Source: Planctomycetota bacterium (GTDB taxonomy: Bacteria > Planctomycetota > Phycisphaerae > Sedimentisphaerales > Anaerohalosphaeraceae). From it: 63,803 nucleotides of DNA. Below are positions 8,643 through 15,281 of this stretch, piece by piece. The DNA is taken from contig DUZQ01000008.1 of NCBI GenBank assembly GCA_013349435.1, forward strand, positions 1 through 63,803, read 5' to 3'. The notes under the pieces were generated by a model. That model was not told the origin of the DNA. It worked only from the letters and a program-made list of their open reading frames with translations, and did not search any database. The position numbers and the translations under genes are program-made. Each line of letters starts with the position of its first letter. Position 1 is the first letter of the stretch.

Positions 8643-10059
8643 TATCGGCTATTGTCTTATAACCTGCCTTATATGCCTCGCTATCAGTATCACAAGGTTC
8701 AGCTAATTGAACACAAATATGTTTTCGATTGCCGCCATCCTCTGCATTTAATGCCATCACTGCGTGTGCAGTGGTGCAAGCACCTGCAAAAAAGTCTAAG
8801 AAAATACCTTCTCTATTGTCCTCTTGATTTAGTCTTAGCTGGAATAGCTTCTTAATCAAACTACTTGGTTTGGGAAAATCATATATCCTTGTTTCAAAGA
8901 GTTTATCTAATTCTTTAGTACCTTCGTGTGTATAAGGTCCATCAAGGAAAGACGTTGGTCTTCCCAATCGAATTTTACCTTCTTCGTCCTTTAAATATCT
9001 TTTGAATCTCACAGACCATGTTCCATCTTTTTTGCGATTGAAGACCAATTCGTTCTTCTTCAGAGCTTTTTCGACTCTCTCACTACTCCACAGCCATTGC
9101 TTTTCAGGCCAAATCTCCTCGCCTTCATAATAAACGGGAAACCGCAGGTTCGGTCTATCATCCATACTTGTAGTTGAAAGTGCCCAAGTACCGTAGGGGC
9201 CTCGTTTTTCAAAATGAGCATCTTTTTTGTTGTAAAGTTTCAGAAGCTTTTCCGAATAAGGTGTTGTAATTTCGTCTATGCAGTCGGCGTTTTTAGCGTA
9301 GCAAAGGATATATTCGTGTACTGTGATAAATCCTCTAGGCTTTGCCCCAGCACCTGCTTTGTTCTTCAAAACAATTTGCTCGATGAAATTTTGTTCCCCA
9401 AAGATTTCATTCATCACCATTCGTAGGTTTTGAACTTCATTATCATCTATTGAAACAAATATCACACCGTCCTGTCGCAGTAAATTTCTTGCAAGAAATA
9501 ATCGTGGGTACACCACAGAAAGCCAGTTTGAATGGAAGTGCCCGCTGTCTTTGTTGTTTTTTCTAAAGAACCCGTCCCTTATCAAATTACCTTCTACATC
9601 CTTGTCGCCGATTCTCTGTAAATACTCGTCCTGACTTTCCTGAAAACGGTCGGGATAAATAAAGCTGTCATTACCCGTATTATAAGGCGGGTCAATATAA
9701 ATCATCTTGATCTGGCCGTAGTAGGATTTTTGCAGGATTTTTAAGACGCCAAGGTTATCGCCCTCGATGAATATATTTTGGGTTTTATCAAAATCAACGG
9801 ATTCTTCTCTTGCCGGCACCAACGTTGCCGTTGTCGGCTCCTGTATATGCCTGAAACAGTCCGACTTGCCCGCCCACGATAATCCATATCGTTCCCTCCC
9901 AGTCTCTACCTCATCCCCAAGGCTTTGGCGAAGTTTTTCCGCGTCAACCTTGCCCTCCGTAAAAACTTCAGGGCATTTTTCTTTCAGCAACTCCAGAAGT
10001 TCCGTTTGGGGCGTAAGCGAATTTGGGTCCAGCCTGTTAGCCTCCATATTCAGCCTCAT
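8584..10059 (-). CDS. mod: Type III DNA adenine methyltransferase Mod, truncated by frameshift
   Basis: Mod recognises DNA and methylates adenine N6 for the type III RM system. This 491-residue frame has the catalytic motif IDPPYNTGND and VIFVSIDDNE, typical of N6-adenine beta-class enzymes. The SAM motif I is LDFFAGACTTAHAV near the C-terminus, giving the beta-class order with the catalytic motif first. The frame stops at 8584 and the conserved end continues in another frame down to 8148. The recognition region (middle third) appears complete. A second possible start is the ATG at 10047. It is the first gene of the mod-dinD-res operon. Confidence 0.9.
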   Translation of the reverse strand: MRLNMEANRLDPNSLTPQTELLELLKEKCPEVFTEGKVDAEKLRQSLGDEVETGRERYGLSWAGKSDCFRHIQEPTTATLVPAREESVDFDKTQNIFIEGDNLGVLKILQKSYYGQIKMIYIDPPYNTGNDSFIYPDRFQESQDEYLQRIGDKDVEGNLIRDGFFRKNNKDSGHFHSNWLSVVYPRLFLARNLLRQDGVIFVSIDDNEVQNLRMVMNEIFGEQNFIEQIVLKNKAGAGAKPRGFITVHEYILCYAKNADCIDEITTPYSEKLLKLYNKKDAHFEKRGPYGTWALSTTSMDDRPNLRFPVYYEGEEIWPEKQWLWSSERVEKALKKNELVFNRKKDGTWSVRFKRYLKDEEGKIRLGRPTSFLDGPYTHEGTKELDKLFETRIYDFPKPSSLIKKLFQLRLNQEDNREGIFLDFFAGACTTAHAVMALNAEDGGNRKHICVQLAEPCDTDSEAYKAGYKTIADIGKERIRRAAKKIKEGKEE

Positions 10060-10182
10060 ACCTTAAACAACAATTTAAAACTCCCCAATATTTTTCAAGA
10101 GCACATTTACGCACGTTTTACAATGTCAATTTGAATAATGCAATGAAAATATTTTTATAGGGTATAGGGTATAGGGTGTGAG

Positions 10183-11025
10183 TTATTGCAGGATTTCCAG
10201 GCCGATTGCGGTCATATCGTCGATTTGACTCTTCGGCGGTGCGTTGTTTTCGGCGAGTGAGCGGAATTGAGACATCATTTGCTCAACCGGCATTTTAATG
10301 ACGGAATAAAACTGGTTACTGAACGCAAACTCGCCTTCGTCGTCGCAGGTGCCTACTAATTGCTCGCAGCCGTCCGAATACAGAAAGAGTTTATCGCCCG
10401 GTGTAAGTTGGGTGGACTGCTCTTCGAACTCTGCATCGTTAAAAACGCCTAACAATCCGCCGCGACACTGCAATTGCCTGGGGTCAGCACCCGGGTTAAT
10501 CAGGACAGGGTATGGGTGTCCCGCGCGGGCGTAAGTCAACTGAAGTGTAGTAATGTTCAGCAGACAGTAACAACAAGTGGCAAAAAGGCATCCCGTCAGG
10601 TGTTGAGCCAACATTTTGTCGTTCAGATTAGTGATTACCTCGGCGGGAGTGAATATTTGATATTGATTGCCTTTTGTCTGCCGCATGGTCAAGGCGTGCT
10701 TAAGAAACATAGTCAAAAGGGCCGCGGGCATCGAATGGCCCACGGCGTCGGCAATATAGAAGCCTATGTGTTGTTCGTCCAGTCGGGCAATGTCATAGAT
10801 ATCGCCGGAGACCCAGTCAGCCGGCTCAAAAACCGTCGCCCACCTGAGAGTATCGCTGTTGGGAAGCCGGCCCGGCAGGAAATTTTTCTGCACCTGCCCA
10901 GCCATTTTGAGCTGCTCGACCGTATCTTCGGCAAGACCGGTAAATTCTTCCGAGCCGGCAGATTCGGTGTTTTTGTTTTTTATTTGAGACATATTTTTCG
11001 GGTTTTTCAGGTTTATGTCGCCCAA
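10183..11025 (-). CDS. PP2C-type SpoIIE/RsbU serine phosphatase
   Basis: This 280-residue cytoplasmic protein has the metal-dependent phosphatase fold used in partner-switching control of sigma factors. Landmarks are FEPADWVSGDIYDIARLD (metal aspartate region), YIADAVGHSMPAALLTM and, near the end, LFLYSDGCEQL and DDMTAIGLEIL. Each is a SpoIIE/RsbU signature with its metal-binding aspartates. The N-terminal 40 residues are polar and lack a receiver or sensor domain, so its input signal is not visible. The alternative start at the ATG encoding MSQIKN would remove 11 residues. No anti-sigma or antagonist gene is adjacent. Confidence 0.9.
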   Translation of the reverse strand: MGDINLKNPKNMSQIKNKNTESAGSEEFTGLAEDTVEQLKMAGQVQKNFLPGRLPNSDTLRWATVFEPADWVSGDIYDIARLDEQHIGFYIADAVGHSMPAALLTMFLKHALTMRQTKGNQYQIFTPAEVITNLNDKMLAQHLTGCLFATCCYCLLNITTLQLTYARAGHPYPVLINPGADPRQLQCRGGLLGVFNDAEFEEQSTQLTPGDKLFLYSDGCEQLVGTCDDEGEFAFSNQFYSVIKMPVEQMMSQFRSLAENNAPPKSQIDDMTAIGLEILQ

Positions 11026-11391
11026 AATCAGGTTTCCCTGACCGTATCACCTATCTATTTCGACACGCTAACTTTGCAACTTAACCCATAAGCAGTGCAG
11101 ATTATCGGTATTTGGTGTGATATATTTGTTTGGGATTAACGATATTTTTCTATCGTCCTGGCATAGTTTTGACAGAACGACATCTCACATTAAAAAGTTG
11201 GTAACCGAGACAGAGGTAAAGAGGGTAAAATTGTGTTTGATTTGCTTTGATTTTCTAAAAAAGTTCGTAGTTCGTTGTTCATCGCTCGTATCTCGTGATT
11301 GGAATCTCGGCCACAGGTGCCGGGGCTAAACAGCCCCACAGGCACCCTTTTTAGAGAAAAGGATGCACAGAAGAAATTTCGGACTTTTTTA
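11026..11391. other. Intergenic region between phosphatase and sulfatase genes
   Basis: No gene is supported in this gap between two minus-strand genes. The right part holds a strong hairpin (listed separately). The rest is AT-rich and would contain the promoter of the phosphatase gene. No clear -35/-10 pair was found. Confidence 0.4.
11316..11352 (+). terminator. Strong two-part hairpin followed by TTTTT
   Basis: GGTGCC-GGGGCT pairs with AGCCCC-ACA-GGCACC around an AAAC loop and is followed by CTTTTTA on the plus strand. It has the form of a rho-independent terminator, but the T-tract is on the plus strand while the neighbouring sulfatase transcript runs on the minus strand. It lies about 40 bases past the sulfatase stop and might still stop or stabilise that transcript. 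No plus-strand gene feeds into it. Confidence 0.45.
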
Positions 11392-12924
11392 TCAGGTTTT
11401 CATAGACCGACTGTAGCCTTGGGACATTTGTTTTTTCAAACGTTTTGTCAACCGGTCAACAATAACCGGACGTTGGTCGTAAAGGTCGTACTTCTCATCC
11501 GGGTCATCTTTCAGATTAAACAGTGCTTTTCGGCCTCCTTCGGTGCCGTTGCCTCGAATACCTGGAATTAACTTCCAGTCGCCGGCGCGAATAGCCAATT
11601 GGCCGTTGTGGTGGATGAGTGAATGTCGAATAGGCCCGTTGAGCTTCTCACCCAGCAGTGCAGGTAAGATATTGAAGCTGTCGGGGCCGGCCTTGTCGGG
11701 TAAATCGGCGCCGACGATTGCGGCGAATGTGGCCATCATATCCGTGAAACATGTAAGCTCATTACAGGTTGTGCCGGGCTTTATTTTACCAGGCCAGCGG
11801 GCGATAAAGGGCATGCGGTGCCCGCCTTCCCAAAGGTCGCCCTTCTGGCCGCGGTAGTGCCAACTCGATTTATGCCCATTTACACCTTCTCGCGGGCCAT
11901 TATCGCTGGTGAATATAAGCAGTGTATTATCGCTTATTTTCAAGCGGTCCAGGACATCCATAATCTGTCCAAGGCTCCAGTCGGCCAGAACTACCTGGTC
12001 GCCGCGGGGGCCGGCGTCGCTTTTGCCCTTTACCATGTCCGGGGGGAACCAGGGTATGTGCGGGACGGACAGTGGAAAGTAAAGGAAGAACGGTGTGTCG
12101 GGTTTTTCCTCTACATGTTTTTGGATAAATTCAACGGACTTGTTTGTGAACTTAATATCCGCATCTTCATGCCGCCACCCGGGAACCATCAAAAGTTCTC
12201 TGTCTTCATTTGCGGGGTCAACCGGACATATTTCACTTGGTATTCCTACGGTGCGGTCGTTTTCAATAAAGACCATCGGCGGGTCGTCTGTAGTACAGCC
12301 GCTCGTGCCGAAGAAGTAATCGAAGCCGCGTGTCGCAGGTCCTTCTTTGATGGGTTTGGAAAAATCGATGTTGAACTGGTCGTAGGGTTCATCGTGGGGG
12401 ACGTGCCGTTTTTGTTTTTGTGCCCAGTCCATGCCAAGGTGCCACTTACCGACACAAGCCGTTGAATACCCATGCTTTTGCAGCATCGAAGCTATTGTCA
12501 TCCTGTCCTTTTTTATAAGGGGGCGGTCGTATCCGCCGTAGACACCGCGCCACAGCCAGGTTCTCCAGCAGTATCGGCCGGTAAGCAAGGCGTAACGGGT
12601 GGGGGTGCACATAGACGACGGCGAGTGGGCATCTGTGAAGACTACACCCTGAGCTGCGAGCCTTCCGAGGTTAGGGGTGGGAATCTTTGACTGTGGATTA
12701 TAAACGGTCGTGTCGCCGATTCCCATATCATCAGTCATAATGAAGATAATATTTGGATTTTGAAAACTACCATCCCTTTCGCCTCCGGCCCCGGGTCGAC
12801 GCCCGGGACAGGCTCCAAGGCTGCCACCCAACCTCGTACTAACATTGCATCCGGGTATTGTCAGGGCTGCTGCGGTCAGGCCGACGGTTTTCAGAAACTC
12901 TCTGCGATTTTGATTGTTCTTCAT
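11392..12924 (-). CDS. Tat-exported lipoprotein sulfatase (arylsulfatase family S1)
   Basis: This 510-residue sulfatase removes sulfate esters, probably from polysaccharides. The N-terminus has a twin-arginine motif NRREFLK and a lipobox-like IPGC (C26), so a folded, lipid-anchored exported enzyme is likely. IFIMTDDMG supplies the first metal aspartates. SMCTPTRYALLTGRY contains C106, the cysteine converted to formylglycine (CxPxR), and FTSDNGPRE supplies later metal ligands. Residues 38-54 are an unusual Gly/Arg/Pro-rich insert encoded by a GC palindrome. It is followed in the same direction by no close gene; upstream lie two secreted FVFW-module proteins that may act on the same substrate. 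Confidence 0.95.
   Translation of the reverse strand: MKNNQNRREFLKTVGLTAAALTIPGCNVSTRLGGSLGACPGRRPGAGGERDGSFQNPNIIFIMTDDMGIGDTTVYNPQSKIPTPNLGRLAAQGVVFTDAHSPSSMCTPTRYALLTGRYCWRTWLWRGVYGGYDRPLIKKDRMTIASMLQKHGYSTACVGKWHLGMDWAQKQKRHVPHDEPYDQFNIDFSKPIKEGPATRGFDYFFGTSGCTTDDPPMVFIENDRTVGIPSEICPVDPANEDRELLMVPGWRHEDADIKFTNKSVEFIQKHVEEKPDTPFFLYFPLSVPHIPWFPPDMVKGKSDAGPRGDQVVLADWSLGQIMDVLDRLKISDNTLLIFTSDNGPREGVNGHKSSWHYRGQKGDLWEGGHRMPFIARWPGKIKPGTTCNELTCFTDMMATFAAIVGADLPDKAGPDSFNILPALLGEKLNGPIRHSLIHHNGQLAIRAGDWKLIPGIRGNGTEGGRKALFNLKDDPDEKYDLYDQRPVIVDRLTKRLKKQMSQGYSRSMKT
12788..12810. repeat. GC palindrome inside the sulfatase coding region
   Basis: CCCGGGTCGACGCCCGGG (about 12790-12807) resembles the dispersed CCGGGTCAAGCCCGG palindromes seen elsewhere in the window. 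It encodes part of the unusual Gly/Arg/Pro-rich linker after the sulfatase signal region, suggesting in-frame insertion of a repeat. Confidence 0.4.
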
Positions 12925-12987
12925 TTATTAATTTCTTTCTTATCTAAATCTTGTTTTATCAACTTCGGCAAAGACATTCATCCGCTA

Positions 12988-15105
12988 CTATTGAGCGGTG
13001 ATGACAAACTGAGTTCTTTTGTCAATCGTGGTATTTATCCAGACCAAGAGGTCTTTGCCGTCCAACAAATCGAAGCGGTAATTCTTTTTGGGCAGTATTA
13101 CATCATTAATCTTTATTGAACCGAGCGGATACGGGCCCCAGTTATTAATTCGAAAAGCGGGATTTATCAGAATCAGGCAGTTTTCATCGGTGCTAATCTC
13201 GAACCGGCAGAGCTTTTCGGAACCGGTGTTTTCAAAAACAAGCACTTTTTTGCTATAATTATTCTTCAGGAAGTGACTGTTGTTATCAAGCATTTTAATC
13301 TTTCCGCGATACAGCCAGCTTCTGGTTTTATTTCGGATACCGTCGTAATCGCCCGGCTCGTCAGTACCTACCAGGGAGACCCAATCTCTGTATTTGCGTC
13401 CTCGTTTGTCAATCTTAAAATGGTCAATCCAATCGGCTCCTTTTATTACACCACAACTTACGAGGCAGGAATGGGAGACCTCGGCCTTCCAGGTTCCTCC
13501 GCTGCCGTTATTGCCGGTAAAGGGACGTTTGCTCACCGGCCAGTGCGTGCTCTGGCCGTTCGTACTCTGCCATGCTATCTCGTATTCGATATTATAACCT
13601 GAATAAGTTTCGGGGATTTGTTTGTCGGTTGAAAAGGCACAGAAGATATCCGGCTCATTTTTGAGGTGTATCGCCATAATCATCTGGTCCCAGTCATCCA
13701 AGTGCGAGCCGTAATCAAACTTCGGACCGGGGTGAGCATCCTGCAGGTCGCCATCGAGATTCAGAAAGGTAAGTGCCGGCGACGAGAAGAAAGGTTTTGA
13801 GTGGGATAAAGATCCGGCAATTGTGATATATTCGGCCAGTTCGTGTCTTGACCTGAAATCCGTATCGAGCTTCGGTGTATAGACAATATGGCGAGTGCCG
13901 CTGCCGTCGGGATAGAAGGTCCAGTATTCATCTACCTCGGGCAATTGAGTGCCCTTGCCATCGTCGGGGACTTTATAGTCGGGATTGCAGAGGACATAAT
14001 GCCAGCGGACAACTTTTCTTACAGCGTTATCCTCGATGATGTCTGCCCTGCACCAGCGAAGCAAACGGTCACTCATCGGCTCATGACAACCGCGGTTTCC
14101 GCCCCCCCAGGTCTCCACAAACTCGTAGGTAAACATCAACTGGTTATGCAGATACCATGCGGGCACATAATTTGTCTCGGACCAGAATACGAACTTGATA
14201 TCTTTATTTTGATACTTGAACTCATCGCCGAATGTAATCACCACGGCATCGCCGAAGAAACCGGACCAGTTAAATTCGCGCCGGCTTGCTGCAAATCCCG
14301 TCATTTGGTCGTTTTTATCCGATGTCGGTTTGGGCACAATATCCAAGCCTTTGAATACAGCTTTTCCATCCGAACATGCAACGAGTGCGACATAAAATTT
14401 TTGACCTTCTTTTGCCCAGTCTTTTGAAGGTGCAAGCTCCATCCAGCCGGCTGCATCTTTGCCGCGAATTTTCTTTTTGACGGCGTAGTAGAAATGAAAG
14501 AACCCGGCCGGGGAATCTCGAAAAATTCTGATTCGCTTATTCGTCTGATCAAAGGGCACCGAATATTGCTTGCCGGTAAGGACGTGTTCGTAAGTGTCGG
14601 TATTTCGGGAGGAGCTTCTGCGTCTTCTTTCAATGGCCCGCTTCAATTTTCCGGTATTGTCCAGGACGTTATACACACCGTTTTGCCGGTCTTTGACGCC
14701 GACAACCACAATCCCCTCATCGTTGGTATCTACAAAGAGCATCGTGTAATTATCAACGTCCGGCCTGCCGTCTTTGGCCTGAATAATCGCCAGCCCGATA
14801 TGCTTATCCGCCTCAAAGGCCGCCTCGGCAAAGAAATGGCCGGACACCGGCACCGAGTGATAAACTCCGTACTTCGCACCATTGTCTGTATTGATAACCA
14901 GCTTGCCGCCCAAAAAAGCGGCACCACCCCCGCTGTCACCCTGCACATAGAATTCGTGCCAATCGGCGCCTGGGGCCGCAAAATTTTCCTGAATCAGCGT
15001 TGCGCCGGCTTTATGGGCCTGTCCGCAGCCGACAAACAGAGTCAGGCTCAACGTAAACGCTATAAGCACAGACAAAACTTTCGTTAGCCACCGGCTAAGT
15101 TTCAT
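12988..15105 (-). CDS. Secreted lipoprotein with ConA-like N-terminus and FVFW module
   Basis: I do not recognise this 705-residue family by function. It has a signal peptide with lipobox-like LFVGC (C27). Residues about 33-256 look like a ConA/LamG-like beta-sandwich (ADWHEFYVQGD, KLVINTDNGA). From about residue 300 a module starts with IKFVFW, continues with TNYVPAWYLHN and GCHEPMSDRLLRWC, and ends in beta-rich sequence. The same module occurs in the 908-residue protein next door (FVFWRG, GYIP, GCQEPMSDK). Aromatic-rich surfaces and the nearby sulfatase suggest polysaccharide binding or cleavage. That is inference; no catalytic residues can be named. Confidence 0.75.
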   Translation of the reverse strand: MKLSRWLTKVLSVLIAFTLSLTLFVGCGQAHKAGATLIQENFAAPGADWHEFYVQGDSGGGAAFLGGKLVINTDNGAKYGVYHSVPVSGHFFAEAAFEADKHIGLAIIQAKDGRPDVDNYTMLFVDTNDEGIVVVGVKDRQNGVYNVLDNTGKLKRAIERRRRSSSRNTDTYEHVLTGKQYSVPFDQTNKRIRIFRDSPAGFFHFYYAVKKKIRGKDAAGWMELAPSKDWAKEGQKFYVALVACSDGKAVFKGLDIVPKPTSDKNDQMTGFAASRREFNWSGFFGDAVVITFGDEFKYQNKDIKFVFWSETNYVPAWYLHNQLMFTYEFVETWGGGNRGCHEPMSDRLLRWCRADIIEDNAVRKVVRWHYVLCNPDYKVPDDGKGTQLPEVDEYWTFYPDGSGTRHIVYTPKLDTDFRSRHELAEYITIAGSLSHSKPFFSSPALTFLNLDGDLQDAHPGPKFDYGSHLDDWDQMIMAIHLKNEPDIFCAFSTDKQIPETYSGYNIEYEIAWQSTNGQSTHWPVSKRPFTGNNGSGGTWKAEVSHSCLVSCGVIKGADWIDHFKIDKRGRKYRDWVSLVGTDEPGDYDGIRNKTRSWLYRGKIKMLDNNSHFLKNNYSKKVLVFENTGSEKLCRFEISTDENCLILINPAFRINNWGPYPLGSIKINDVILPKKNYRFDLLDGKDLLVWINTTIDKRTQFVITAQ

Positions 15106-15132
15106 GATGTTACCTGTTCTTTTTTATTGCAC

Positions 15133-15254
15133 TGTTGAAAAGGCTCCCGGTTCTGGTCATTGCGAGCGAAGCGAAGCCATCTCAATATTCTGAAACGTCG
15201 AGATTGCCACGGCCCCTTCTGGGCCTCGCAATGACATTGATGACGTTTTCAACA
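15133..15254. repeat. Palindromic MITE-like element (TCATTGCGAG family)
   Basis: The ends TGTTGAAAA (15133-15141) and TTTTCAACA (15246-15254) are inverted repeats. Inside is TCATTGCGAGCGAAGCGAAG with its inverse GGCCTCGCAATGACA, a widespread dispersed repeat type in bacteria. The element is about 122 bp, non-coding, and sits between two minus-strand genes for secreted proteins. Confidence 0.7.
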
Positions 15255-15281
15255 AGGCACTTTTTTATCTTGATTTATTTT

